From NCBI RefSeq assembly GCF_000230975.2, contig NC_021172.1:2108001-2172000 (forward strand): a stretch of DNA of 64,000 bases, given 5' to 3'. The notes beneath the pieces were generated by a model. The model was given only the letters and a program-made list of their open reading frames with translations. It did not search any database and had not been told where the DNA came from. A program made the position numbers and the translations under genes. Origin of the DNA: Hyphomicrobium denitrificans 1NES1 (GTDB taxonomy: Bacteria > Pseudomonadota > Alphaproteobacteria > Rhizobiales > Hyphomicrobiaceae). Positions within the stretch are counted from its first letter, which is position 1, and every line of letters begins with the position of its first letter. Below are positions 33,985 through 44,017 of the stretch, one piece after another.

Positions 33985-34725
33985 TCAGCCGTCGGCCAAT
34001 ATTGCCTCCAACAGCACGCGCATGTAACGCGGTGTCGGAAGGTCCTCGACGTCGTGCAGTCCGGCGATGGGAATGATCGCGTCAAGCTCCGAATTGGGCG
34101 AAGCGGCGATGTGCTGCTCGGCGCGGCGAACGAATTCCGCCGTCGTCATCCTGACGCGCAAAGGGACAGCCATCGAAAGCTGCGGCCCCAAGCGTGTCAG
34201 ATAGAAACCGTCGTCTTTCATCAGTGCCGCAGGATCAATGCCGGTTTCTTCCGTGACCTCGCGGAGGGCCGATCGATCGATATGAATGACGCCTTCGGCA
34301 TCGACGTCCTGCCCGTCGATGAATCCGGCGGGCGCATATGCCTGGCCGCCGTTGACGTTTCCGGCGCGCTGACGTCCAAGCATGATGCGCCCGTCTTGCG
34401 TGCGGATGAGTGCCGAGCCAAATCCATCGAGAACACCTGCGGCAGGAAAGCCCGCCGCCCGCCAATAGAGATAGCTCTTGAAATCCGTCTGCAGCAACGA
34501 CGCCTTCAGCGCTCGATCAGAGATCGCGACGTCATCGACGAGATATACGATGCCGTTGAAGTAGTTCGGACTGGACCGTTTCGCTTCAACCCAATGCGCG
34601 TCGATCTCTCTGGCGTTCTCATCCGCAAACGCCCAGCGCGCGGAACTCACGCGCAACGCGCACGAAGAAAGTCGCGTGACGCCGTCAGGACAGTGGAACC
34701 ATTTGCTCTCGAACAGGTTCTGCAT
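33985..34725 (-). CDS. NUDIX hydrolase
   Basis: 246 residues, start ATG 34725 (an in-frame TTG two codons before is less likely). N-terminal ~105 residues are an extra domain (HCPDGVTRLSSCALRVSSARW, LLQTDFKSYLYWRAAGFPAAG). The NUDIX fold follows, with GFGSALIRTQDGRIMLGRQRAGNV and the box GQDVDAEGVIHIDRSALREVTEETGI, where the REVTEETGI core carries the metal-binding Glu residues. Such enzymes cleave nucleoside-diphosphate-linked compounds; the substrate is unknown. Upstream lies a 1-kb gap towards ilvC. Confidence 0.9.
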   Translation of the reverse strand: MQNLFESKWFHCPDGVTRLSSCALRVSSARWAFADENAREIDAHWVEAKRSSPNYFNGIVYLVDDVAISDRALKASLLQTDFKSYLYWRAAGFPAAGVLDGFGSALIRTQDGRIMLGRQRAGNVNGGQAYAPAGFIDGQDVDAEGVIHIDRSALREVTEETGIDPAALMKDDGFYLTRLGPQLSMAVPLRVRMTTAEFVRRAEQHIAASPNSELDAIIPIAGLHDVEDLPTPRYMRVLLEAILADG

Positions 34726-35641
34726 GGTCAATCAGAGGGGCCAGCCACAATTAAGTCTCGATCTGACTAAAACCGCGAGCGATCATTTTTGAAACAATCC
34801 AAATGCTCCAAGCGCTGATATCATGGGAGGTTTTTGCGCGTGCGTGCTACACACAAAATTTTCTCGGCCATCTAATTTGCGAACTTCGGTCATGACGTCG
34901 ACACGATTCCAATCGCATATCGCAATCACGACAGCGTCGCTGGGGGGCGACAGTCAAGATCTCCCAGCACCTCATTGCCGGTTCTAGTCCTGGTGTTGCA
35001 TCAGGGTCCATTGCGGCGAGGTGTGAGATGGATCACCTGCCGCCCGATGGAAAAGCCATCGGGCCCACGCAGCAGCCGAGCTGCGTCGGAGCCCCATCAT
35101 ATCCGAGGAAGCCGCGTCAGCGGCAGAATTCGGAAACGGGCGGCAGAGGTCCCCGCTCCTCTGCCGCCCGCGTTAGTCCTGGCCACCCGTCCTGCGTTTT
35201 GGGCGACGGCTGGATATGACGTGGACCGCCCGCGCTGCCGCACGTAAACCCTCCCCAAGAGAGCGGCAGTGCGGGTTGGTTCACGGCCTGCTTATTTCCA
35301 GAAAATTGGATGTTTTGCATCCTCAAACCGACGTCTAGCCGGCTCGCGATGCGTGAGCCCTGCAAATCAGATTCCCGACAGCCTTTTGAAGGTCCAAGCT
35401 GTGGAAAGCGCGGCCGCTGAGACGTAGGCTGCCAATAGAATCCCAGCCCACATTCTATCGCTGCGTGCCACTTCTTTCACGTTACGTCCGTCTTCTCCGC
35501 TCCAGCTCGTCGCGATGACAGTACCTTCACGGTCAGCGCGCTGGCTCCTCTGCGTTGCAGAGGCTTATGCGGCGGAAGAGACAAAAACAAATCCGTCCGA
35601 AAGAAAGCGGAGGGAGAACACACGAAGCACCTGAACAAAAG
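34726..35641. other. Large gap between NUDIX gene and ilvC terminator, no protein gene seen
   Basis: About 900 nt with only short, low-quality frames. The first ~300 nt are AT-richer and may hold the NUDIX promoter. From 35042 to 35275 there is a dense set of inverted repeats (separate entry). The remainder has no visible coding or RNA feature. Confidence 0.5.
35042..35275. ncRNA. Candidate structured RNA: five consecutive hairpins
   Basis: Five inverted repeats in 234 nt: GCCCGATGG/CCATCGGGC (35042-35064), ACGCAGC/GCTGCGT (35067-35086), GCCGC/GCGGC (35111-35124), a perfect 13-bp stem CGGGCGGCAGAGG/CCTCTGCCGCCCG (35137-35170) and a 13-bp stem CCCGCGCTGCCGC/GCGGCAGTGCGGG with one G-U (35229-35275). 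The loop of the last one contains CCCTCCCC, which could pair with ribosome sites on the plus strand. Left and right arms of the last two stems can also pair with each other, allowing alternative folds. It does not match tRNA, RNase P, tmRNA or SRP RNA as I know them. Strand undetermined. Confidence 0.45.
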
Positions 35642-35673
35642 ATCACGCGGCGGATAGCAATCCGCCGCGTGAT
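35642..35673 (-). terminator. Rho-independent terminator of ilvC
   Basis: Perfect 14-bp stem ATCACGCGGCGGAT/ATCCGCCGCGTGAT with a 4-nt loop, 40 nt after the ilvC stop. It is followed on the minus strand by CTTTTG. Confidence 0.88.
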
Positions 35674-35713
35674 TTATTCGATTAGCCCTTATGCGCGTCG
35701 AGACGTGCGAAGA

Positions 35714-36922
<1,209 letters not shown>

Positions 36923-36980
36923 TCATTAACTGAAATCTTGTATAGGCCGGGACCTTGCTGGATGCTCCCTACTCAAAAAT

Positions 36981-37529
36981 CTAGTGGCCTCCGGGACCGC
37001 GCCCGATGGCGGCGATGCCGGTACGGGATACTTCGGCGAGCCCTAGCTCGATCATGAGATTGAGGAAGGTCTCGATCTTCGACGGCTTGCCTGTCATCTC
37101 GAAAACGAAGTGCTCGGTCGAGGTGTCGACGACCCGGGCGCGGAAGATTTCGGCGATGCGCAGCGCCTCGATCCGCTTCTCTCCTTTGCCGACGACCTTG
37201 ATGAGCGCCAACTCGCGCTCGATGGCATCGCCTTCTTCCGTCAGATCGCGCACGCGGTGCACCGGCACGAGCCGCTCGAGCTGATGCTTGATCTGCTGCA
37301 GCACGGCCGGCGTTCCACTCGTAATGACTGTGATCCGCGACAGATGCTTCTCGTGCTCGACCTCGGTCACGGTCAGCGAGTCGATGTTGTAGCCGCGCCC
37401 GGCAAAAAGGCCGATGACACGAGCCAGAACGCCCGGCTCGTTGTCGACGAATATCGACAGCGTACGGGAGACGACCTCCTGTTGGCGCGAAGGGCTTGGA
37501 TAGTGGGATTGTTTCTGCGGCTCGGCCAT
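36981..37529 (-). CDS. ilvH: Acetolactate synthase small (regulatory) subunit
   Basis: 182 residues, start ATG 37529 (ATG 37538 is also in frame). ACT domain at ~20-95: VVSRTLSIFVDNEPGVLARVIGLFAGRGYNIDSL with the G-x-x-x-R-x-x-G-x-F pattern and the valine-sensing region, followed by the second regulatory domain (TGKPSKIETFLNLMIELGLAEVSRTG). It activates the catalytic subunit and gives feedback by valine. Its start is 16 nt after the GST gene, and the catalytic partner ilvB lies two genes upstream. A small hairpin GGCCC/GGGCT at about 36900-36920 may end this transcript. Confidence 0.96.
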   Translation of the reverse strand: MAEPQKQSHYPSPSRQQEVVSRTLSIFVDNEPGVLARVIGLFAGRGYNIDSLTVTEVEHEKHLSRITVITSGTPAVLQQIKHQLERLVPVHRVRDLTEEGDAIERELALIKVVGKGEKRIEALRIAEIFRARVVDTSTEHFVFEMTGKPSKIETFLNLMIELGLAEVSRTGIAAIGRGPGGH

Positions 37530-37545
37530 GGCGATCATCTCGACG

Positions 37546-38220
37546 TCAGACGTAGCTTTCGATGAGCGTGTGTCCCACCGAATAATCCGGAATTCTCCAA
37601 GATTCATTGAATGCACTCGTGCGCCATTCAGTAAAGACCGGATGGGCGAGCATCGTATCCATGTAGGCGCGCGTCGCCTCGCGCACGGGGACGCCATAGG
37701 TCTCGAAGCGCGTGACGATCGGGAGGTACATGGCGTCAGCCCCCGTGAAGGTTCCAAAGAGATACGGTCCTCCGCCGCCGAAACGATTGCGGGCTCCGGA
37801 CCAGATGTCTTCGATGCGGTCGATGTTGGCCTGGAGCGAGTCGGTCAGCGGGGGCGTCGCGAAACGCGCACCCAGATGCATCGGACAGGCTTGGCGCAGG
37901 GGCTGGAATCCGCCGTGCATTTCGTTTGCGATTGCGCGAGCGTGGGCGCGCGCCCTGACATCGCGCGGCCAGATGGCCCGATCGGGAAAGGATTCGGCCA
38001 GGTACTCGACGATGGCCATGCTCTCCCAGACGACGACGTCGCCGTCGACGAGGACGGGAACTTTGCCAGAAGGAGAGTATTCCAGAAGCCGTTCACGGCT
38101 GTCCGGCTGGCGCAGCGGAATGACGATTTCTTCAAACGGAATATCGAAGGCCTTCAGCACCGCCCACGGGCGCAGCGACCACGACGAATAAAGTTTGTTG
38201 GCGACGACGAGCTTCAGCAT
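37546..38220 (-). CDS. Glutathione S-transferase family protein
   Basis: 224 residues with the two-domain GST layout. The thioredoxin-like domain (~1-80) begins MLKLVVANKLYSSWSLRPWAV, where the SSWSLRPW stretch holds a Ser expected to activate glutathione. GKVPVLVDGDVVVWESMAI supplies the cis-Pro and the ES glutathione-binding motif. The helical domain follows (RAHARAIANEMHGGF, GADAMYLPIVTRFETYGV). It lies inside the ilv operon, 2 nt after the upstream gene and 16 nt before ilvH, so it must be co-expressed, though no biochemical link to branched-chain synthesis is known to me. Confidence 0.9.
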   Translation of the reverse strand: MLKLVVANKLYSSWSLRPWAVLKAFDIPFEEIVIPLRQPDSRERLLEYSPSGKVPVLVDGDVVVWESMAIVEYLAESFPDRAIWPRDVRARAHARAIANEMHGGFQPLRQACPMHLGARFATPPLTDSLQANIDRIEDIWSGARNRFGGGGPYLFGTFTGADAMYLPIVTRFETYGVPVREATRAYMDTMLAHPVFTEWRTSAFNESWRIPDYSVGHTLIESYV

Positions 38221-38222
38221 GT

Positions 38223-38747
38223 TCAGCGTGCATCCTGGGCGTCTGCATCGCCGGGTTTGCGTGGCGGAAACGCGGATTTGATGAAGATCGGCATGCCGTT
38301 CTTATCGACGAGCTTGCGGAATGCCTCGGCTTCCTTCGTCGATATGTTGTATTGCTTGAATGCAGCCACGAACCTTTGCCCCATGCCGTTGGCGATATCT
38401 TCCGGCGCCGGAACACCCATGCGCACGCGCTCGGCTTGCGGAATTCGTGCGTAGATTCGCGCCAGCACCTGGGAGTGCATGTAATCCTGGGCCATGCAGG
38501 ACTCGAGGCCTTGCGTATATTTGCTCGACAGCATCTGCGTGCGATAGCAGGCATCGAGAAACTTCAAGACGCCCGCCGAACCCTCGCGCTTATGAAGATC
38601 GGCGAGCCGCTTCGCTGCATCCTTGACGTTGGCGACGTGGTCCCACGTCTCCTTGGCGAGCGAAGGAACCGGAGCCGCCGCGACCGCGCCGAATAAGAGC
38701 GCGGCCAGAAGACCCCAGAAACCGCAGCGTGTCGCGATGTGTTTCAC
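38223..38747 (-). CDS. Secreted hypothetical protein inside the ilv operon
   Basis: 174 residues from a GTG at 38747 that overlaps the ilvB stop as GTGA, so translation is coupled. Signal peptide ~1-31 ([19 protein letters not shown]...LAKE), then a helical domain with two Cys ([18 protein letters not shown]) and Ala/Lys/Arg-rich helices; C-terminus [16 protein letters not shown]. No family is recognised. Its location between ilvB and the GST, with 2 nt before the GST, shows it belongs to the operon. The role is unknown. Confidence 0.83.
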   Translation of the reverse strand: MKHIATRCGFWGLLAALLFGAVAAAPVPSLAKETWDHVANVKDAAKRLADLHKREGSAGVLKFLDACYRTQMLSSKYTQGLESCMAQDYMHSQVLARIYARIPQAERVRMGVPAPEDIANGMGQRFVAAFKQYNISTKEAEAFRKLVDKNGMPIFIKSAFPPRKPGDADAQDAR

Positions 38748-40510
38748 ACCAACACCTTGCCTTCATCACCGATTGCGCGCTCGACGTCTTCATCTGACAC
38801 GTGTTCGCCGAGCAGCATTTCGTTATGAGCCTTGCCCGATGGGATCATCGGGAAGCAATTGGCGAGCTTCGCCACGTGGCAGTCGAAGATGACCGGCCCC
38901 TTCGTATTGATCATCGTCTCGATCGCGTCGTCGAGGTCGGCGGGATGATCGCAGCGCATGCCGGTCCAGCCATACGCATCGGCAAGCTTCACGAAATCCG
39001 GAAGGGCTTCCGTATAGCTTTCCGACAGCCGGTTGCCGTGCAGAAGCTGCTGCCATTGGCGCACCATGCCCATGTATTCGTTGTTCATGACGAACACCTT
39101 CACGGGCAGCCTGTACTGCACCGCCGTCGAGCACTCCTGAATGTTCATCAGGATCGAAGCGTCGCCCGCCACGTCGACGACGAGCGACCTCGGATGCGCA
39201 AGCTGCACGCCGATCGCGGCCGGCAGCCCGTATCCCATCGTTCCAAGTCCGCCCGACGTCATCCAACGGTTTGGCTCCTCGAAGTGGAGGAATTGCGCGG
39301 CCCACATCTGGTGCTGGCCGACCTCGGTCGTGAAGTATGTGTCGCGATCCTTCGTCAACTCGTAAAGACGCTGGCACGCATACTGCGGCATGATCATGTC
39401 TTTGGAATTTTTGTAGGCAAGCGATTTTTTTGCGCGCCAGCCGTCGATCTGCTTCCACCATGCCTTATGCGCCGCCTTGTCGAGCACCGGCGCTTTGGCT
39501 TTCCAGATCTTCAGCATCTCTTCGAGCACATAGGCGCAATCGCCCACGATCGGGATATCGACCTGGATATTCTTGTTGATCGATGAGGGATCGATGTCGA
39601 CATGGATTTTCTTCGAACCCGGCGAGAATGCGTCGATGCGGCCCGTAATGCGATCATCGAAGCGGGCACCGATGTTGATCATCACATCGCAATCATGCAT
39701 CGCGAGGTTGGCTTCGTAGGTGCCGTGCATTCCGAGCATGCCGAGCCATTGCTTATCGGAAGCGGGATAGGAGCCAAGCCCCATCAGCGTCGAAGTGATC
39801 GGGTAGCCCGTCATGCGCACGAATTCGCGCAGGAGCTGGCTCGCCTTCGGACCCGAGTTGACGACGCCGCCGCCCGTATAGAACACGGGTTTCTTGGCGG
39901 CTGCGATGACATCAACGGCTTCGCGCACGGCCGATTGATCCGGCTTCAGGTGCGGACGATAAGTCTTGTGCTGGATGTTGGACGGGCCGACATAATTGCC
40001 GGTCGCGAACTGCACGTCCTTCGGGATATCGACGACGACGGGCCCTGGACGGCCGGTACGCGCGATATGAAACGCTTCATGCAGCACGCGCGCCAGATCG
40101 TTGACATTCTTCACGAGCGTGTTGTGCTTCGTGCAGGGACGCGTGATGCCGACCGTATCGCACTCCTGAAACGCGTCGTTGCCGATCAAATGCGTCGGCA
40201 CCTGTCCGGTAATACAGACGAGCGGAATCGAATCCATGAGCGCATCGGTCAGACCCGTCACCGCATTTGTTGCGCCCGGGCCCGAGGTCACCAGACACAC
40301 GCCGACCTTGCCGGTCGAGCGGGCGTAGCCTTCGGCAGCATGCAGGGCGCCACCTTCCTGGCGAACGAGGATGTGGCGGATCTTCTCCTGCTGAAAAAGC
40401 TCGTCGTAGATCGGCAGGACGGCGCCGCCCGGATATCCGAAAATCAGCTCAACGCCCTGGTCCGCGAGCGCCGTCAGAACGATCTCGGCGCCCGTCATCG
40501 TACGTGCCAT
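38744..40510 (-). CDS. ilvB: Acetolactate synthase large (catalytic) subunit
   Basis: 588 residues, typical length. A TPP enzyme joining two pyruvates, or pyruvate and 2-oxobutyrate. N-terminal [16 protein letters not shown] and the catalytic Glu in [20 protein letters not shown] are clear. The central FAD-binding domain follows ([29 protein letters not shown]). The C-terminal TPP motif starts [12 protein letters not shown] and ends NN in [16 protein letters not shown]. Start ATG 40510. It heads a packed operon with the secreted protein, GST and ilvH; the 97-nt gap from miaA has no clear leader peptide. Confidence 0.97.
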   Translation of the reverse strand: MARTMTGAEIVLTALADQGVELIFGYPGGAVLPIYDELFQQEKIRHILVRQEGGALHAAEGYARSTGKVGVCLVTSGPGATNAVTGLTDALMDSIPLVCITGQVPTHLIGNDAFQECDTVGITRPCTKHNTLVKNVNDLARVLHEAFHIARTGRPGPVVVDIPKDVQFATGNYVGPSNIQHKTYRPHLKPDQSAVREAVDVIAAAKKPVFYTGGGVVNSGPKASQLLREFVRMTGYPITSTLMGLGSYPASDKQWLGMLGMHGTYEANLAMHDCDVMINIGARFDDRITGRIDAFSPGSKKIHVDIDPSSINKNIQVDIPIVGDCAYVLEEMLKIWKAKAPVLDKAAHKAWWKQIDGWRAKKSLAYKNSKDMIMPQYACQRLYELTKDRDTYFTTEVGQHQMWAAQFLHFEEPNRWMTSGGLGTMGYGLPAAIGVQLAHPRSLVVDVAGDASILMNIQECSTAVQYRLPVKVFVMNNEYMGMVRQWQQLLHGNRLSESYTEALPDFVKLADAYGWTGMRCDHPADLDDAIETMINTKGPVIFDCHVAKLANCFPMIPSGKAHNEMLLGEHVSDEDVERAIGDEGKVLV

Positions 40511-40607
40511 CTGGCAAACTCCTTCACCCGCCCGTCGGCCGGCTCTTTGAAGCCTTTGAAAGTTGCGGAAACGTATGCAAACGCAGCCTAGACCGTCAAT
40601 GCTAACC

Positions 40608-41540
40608 CTAAATAAATGCGAAAATATCGCGGCTTTGACTTTCCATATATTGCTTTGTAACGTGTTTCCAAGAAATCATGTAACGTCGATGCCAAGTTTC
40701 CTGGCGTTTAATGTATTGGCGCGTCTCAGCCTTGGCGGCCTCGGCTGCAGCGCCCAGCGCGCTCTCGCCCTTGACGACTGACAGGAGCGGCCGAACGCCG
40801 ATGGCACGCATAGCCGGCAAATCCGGATCGAGTCCCAGGGCCGCGAGCGCGCGCACCTCCTCGATGGCGCCCGCCGCTATCATCCGGTCGAAGCGCGTAT
40901 CGGCGCGGGCGTAAAGCTCCGCACGGTCGAGCGTCACCAGAAACCGGACGGCCTCGGCTTCATTGACGACCGGCACACCCCGGACCTTCTGCCAGTGCGC
41001 GAGCGAGCGGCCCGTCTGCTCGAGCACTTCGAGCGCCCGCACGATGCGCTGCGTATCGGCCGACGCTAGGCGTTCCGCCATTTGAGCGTCGCGCGCCATG
41101 AGTTCGCCGTGGAGGTCAGCCGCTCCGCGCCGCTCGGCTTCGGCGCGCCAATGCTCTCGAATTTCGGGATCAATGGGCGGGATCGGCGACAGGCCTTCGA
41201 TCAAGGCTTTGAAATAGAGCCCAGTACCGCCGACGATGACGGGCCGCTGTCCCGCCTCGCGCGCCTTGGCGATCGCGTCCGTGACATCGGCAATGAAGCG
41301 GCCGGTCGAGTAGGCCGCGGCGGCTGGCACGAAGCCGTAAAGCATGTGCGGGACACGCGCCTCTACGTCGGGCTGCGGCCGCGCCGTCAGAATCGAAAGC
41401 TCGCGGTAGACCTGCATGCTGTCGGCGTTGATGATGACGCCGCCGACGTACTCGGCGATCGCGAGTGCCAGCGCCGACTTGCCGCTCGCGGTCGGCCCGG
41501 CGATCAGGACAGGCGCGGATTTGTTTCTGGCGTCGCTCAT
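40608..41540 (-). CDS. miaA: tRNA dimethylallyltransferase
   Basis: 310 residues, normal for MiaA. It transfers a dimethylallyl group to A37 of UNN-reading tRNAs. The P-loop [20 protein letters not shown] near the N-terminus and [19 protein letters not shown] match the family. [19 protein letters not shown] and RVRALEV-like [18 protein letters not shown] follow; the C-terminus has [17 protein letters not shown] 41540. Tandem with ilvB but 97 nt apart; porin gene is upstream on the same strand (75 nt), with a T6 run between. Confidence 0.95.
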   Translation of the reverse strand: MSDARNKSAPVLIAGPTASGKSALALAIAEYVGGVIINADSMQVYRELSILTARPQPDVEARVPHMLYGFVPAAAAYSTGRFIADVTDAIAKAREAGQRPVIVGGTGLYFKALIEGLSPIPPIDPEIREHWRAEAERRGAADLHGELMARDAQMAERLASADTQRIVRALEVLEQTGRSLAHWQKVRGVPVVNEAEAVRFLVTLDRAELYARADTRFDRMIAAGAIEEVRALAALGLDPDLPAMRAIGVRPLLSVVKGESALGAAAEAAKAETRQYIKRQETWHRRYMISWKHVTKQYMESQSRDIFAFI

Positions 41541-41615
41541 GGAAACGCCTCCTAGCGCAGCCAGATAGACTTCACCACAAGGCGAGTTTCAAAAAAGGAT
41601 CGTATCCGGCCGGGT

Positions 41616-42893
41616 TTAGTAACTGATCCTGGCGCGCGCTCCGAACACCGCCGCGTGGCCGACTTCCTGTACGGCTCCCGGATTCCAGAAGTACTGGAAG
41701 TCCGGCTGCAAGGTGATACCCGGCCTGATATGGGCCGTATAGTTGAGCTCCAGCACGGATTCGAACGTTCTGGAGAAATCGATCTCGTCCGGAGCGTATC
41801 GCAAGGCGTCGCTGGATATCTGGCCGTATCCGAAGGCAGCACCGAAGACATCCTTGGAGCGACCCGGCACGAACCCGGAGAACAGGATACCGGTATCGAA
41901 ATACATGTCCATCAGACTGTGATTTTCAGGACTTCCGGAGACGCGGCCGAAGATGCTGACGCTCTGATTGTCGCCGTTCTTCCAGATCTGCTGATCGACG
42001 ATCGCATAGAGTCCAGAATCCTGACTGACAGGTTCCTTGGTCCTGAAGTTGAAATAGATGCCGTCGGGGGCGTCGAACTGCCTCCAGCCGCCGACCTTAA
42101 CCGTTCCCGGCAGGCCGACGTCGTATTTGAAGGCGCCCTCGACGAGCAACAAGGCGCCGTCGCCGAAGCGGAAGTCGACGCCGTGCCTGTTGCTCTTTTG
42201 AGGATCCGCGGCATCCGGGTTCGCGGGGCTGCCGTTGAAGATACCCGCCAGAATAGTGAGATTGTCGTTCGGGGTGTAGGCGACGCTAGCACCCATGGAC
42301 GTCAGCGGATAGGAGGGACCACCCTGCACCATATTGGTCGCCAGAATGCCGGCCCAGCCGAAGGTGCCGTTGAAGAAGACGGCAGACGTATCGCTGATGA
42401 AGAACTCGGTGTCGGCAGCAATCGAGCCGAACCTGAATTTCAACTTATCGTCGAGCAGCGACTGTTCGAGCCACAGTTCGTCGAGGCGCAGCGCCTCAAG
42501 ACCTTCAAGGTTGCTGACCGCAAATGCGCTGCCGGTGTTCGTCGTCGGGCCAATGCCGTGGACGTAGAAGGCGTTGGCGTGAATGGCCGCACCCTTCCAG
42601 CCGAAGAGCCTTTCGAGGTCGAGATCGACGTAGCCCTCAACAAGGCCGTTATAGGTCAAGCTGCGCGATACGCCGCCGGAAGCGACGTTGTAATATTCGC
42701 CGGTGTAGTTGATGCCGTACCTGATACCCGCGGCCGCCAAAGATGCACGAGCGGCGTCGTACGGTAACTCTTGCGCGATCGATTCTTCCGGAACGCCAGT
42801 GTCCGGCTTGTCTTCGGCCCGCGCCCCCGCAGCTGCCCAGAGCGACGCGAGCGCCACTGCCGACACGGCGCCAGCTTTCAACATCGACCTCAT
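41616..42893 (-). CDS. OprB-type carbohydrate-selective porin
   Basis: 425 residues. Signal peptide 1-26 (MLKAGAVSAVALASLWAAAGARAE). The mature chain shows repeating amphipathic beta-strands ending in a C-terminal aromatic-rich strand FGARARISY, as expected for outer-membrane barrels. The N-terminal region GIRYGINYTGEYYNVASGG, LEALRLDELWLEQSLLDDKLKFRFG, and later EPVSQDSGLYAIVDQQIW match the carbohydrate porin OprB family. It would pass sugars or other small solutes across the outer membrane. No sugar-uptake gene is adjacent. Confidence 0.88.
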   Translation of the reverse strand: MRSMLKAGAVSAVALASLWAAAGARAEDKPDTGVPEESIAQELPYDAARASLAAAGIRYGINYTGEYYNVASGGVSRSLTYNGLVEGYVDLDLERLFGWKGAAIHANAFYVHGIGPTTNTGSAFAVSNLEGLEALRLDELWLEQSLLDDKLKFRFGSIAADTEFFISDTSAVFFNGTFGWAGILATNMVQGGPSYPLTSMGASVAYTPNDNLTILAGIFNGSPANPDAADPQKSNRHGVDFRFGDGALLLVEGAFKYDVGLPGTVKVGGWRQFDAPDGIYFNFRTKEPVSQDSGLYAIVDQQIWKNGDNQSVSIFGRVSGSPENHSLMDMYFDTGILFSGFVPGRSKDVFGAAFGYGQISSDALRYAPDEIDFSRTFESVLELNYTAHIRPGITLQPDFQYFWNPGAVQEVGHAAVFGARARISY

Positions 42894-43191
42894 TCAACTC
42901 CCCCAATGCGCCTCGGCAAGGCACCGACTCAGACACTCAAGCTTCAATATCCGTCCAGGGACGGCAAGCTGCCCCAACGCTGTCATCCGCACAACAAATT
43001 AGTTTACCTTATCAGTCAACATTTGAGTGGCGAAATCGGCCGCCGTTGAAACTTCCGGTGGGAAGCTGTTGCCGCCTTGCAATAGAAGCGGGGATGCCGC
43101 CCATCCTCATACGCAGCTGGCGCGAAAATTCGCCAATTTGCCGCGGAGAATGGACGGCATTTAGCAGACGCGTACGCAGGCAGATAGCCGC

Positions 43192-43836
43192 TTATTCCCG
43201 CAGTACGCGAGGCAGCTCAAGGCCGGTCCACCGACGCCACCTGTCTGCGATGCGCGGTTTCATGCGTGCCCAAGCCCGCGTCAATTCGAGCTTGACGCGG
43301 GTTTTGACCATCCGCCCATAACGCCAAACCCACGACGCGCGAATTTGCGCGAACAGAGCGTCCTTCCACGGCACGAACCAGTCGTAGGCGCGCGCGAACC
43401 ACGCGATCCGCATCAGGGCCGGCTTGGTCAGGATGAAGATGCGCGCAATCAGCGCGGTCGAAGCCAGCTTGGCTCCCAGGAACAGCAGCGTCGCCGTTGC
43501 AAAGTGATTGTTGGCCAATAACCAAACCGCGACGAACTTCAGCGGCAGCAGCAGCGTCGTCGGAAGCGCGATGGTGAAAAGCGCCGCATAGGGCGGCAGG
43601 CCTGCGACCCAGCGTTCGACGGCCGCGATGGGAGCGTATTTCGCGAGATGGGCGATGAAGTCCGAAAGCGGCCGCCATCCCCATTCTTCGAACAGGACGA
43701 TCAGCGCGGCAATGACGTTCAGCGCAGTGATGATCGGCCCCCGCGCGATGGACCAAGCCGTCCGCAGCAGTTCACGAATCACCCACAGCACGATCACGGC
43801 TGCGCGCCGGATCGCGAGCCAGGCTCGTTTTGTCAT
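43192..43836 (-). CDS. Hypothetical inner-membrane protein (214 aa)
   Basis: Preferred start ATG 43836 (the track-long frame begins with a TTG at 43860). Three or four hydrophobic segments are visible: AVIVLWVIRELLRTAWSI, IITALNVIAALIVLFEEW, YAALFTIALPTTLLLPLKFVAVWLL and ATATLLFLGAKLASTALIARIF. They alternate with basic loops, and the C-terminal ~60 residues are Trp/Arg-rich and cytoplasmic (MKPRIADRWRRWTG). No family motif is recognised. Genes on both sides are unrelated. Confidence 0.78.
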   Translation of the reverse strand: MTKRAWLAIRRAAVIVLWVIRELLRTAWSIARGPIITALNVIAALIVLFEEWGWRPLSDFIAHLAKYAPIAAVERWVAGLPPYAALFTIALPTTLLLPLKFVAVWLLANNHFATATLLFLGAKLASTALIARIFILTKPALMRIAWFARAYDWFVPWKDALFAQIRASWVWRYGRMVKTRVKLELTRAWARMKPRIADRWRRWTGLELPRVLRE

Positions 43837-44017
43837 TCCGATGAGATCTTCAGAGTGCAAGCGTTTGTCTTCCGTCAGGCTCAGTCATAGTCCGCAGTCT
43901 ACCAGCGGCAAGAGCAGCGGGGATAAGTTTCCGCGAACTTTTTCCGAACGGCGGTATTTGCGTGCAGTCGGACCCGTCAATGGGAGCCACATAGGTTAGA
44001 TCCCCCCGGTCGCGGGG

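Noticed and set aside
34726..35713. RNase P RNA, tmRNA, 6S RNA or SRP RNA in the gap
   Set aside because: None of the conserved words I know for these RNAs was found. Left as an unknown structured region.
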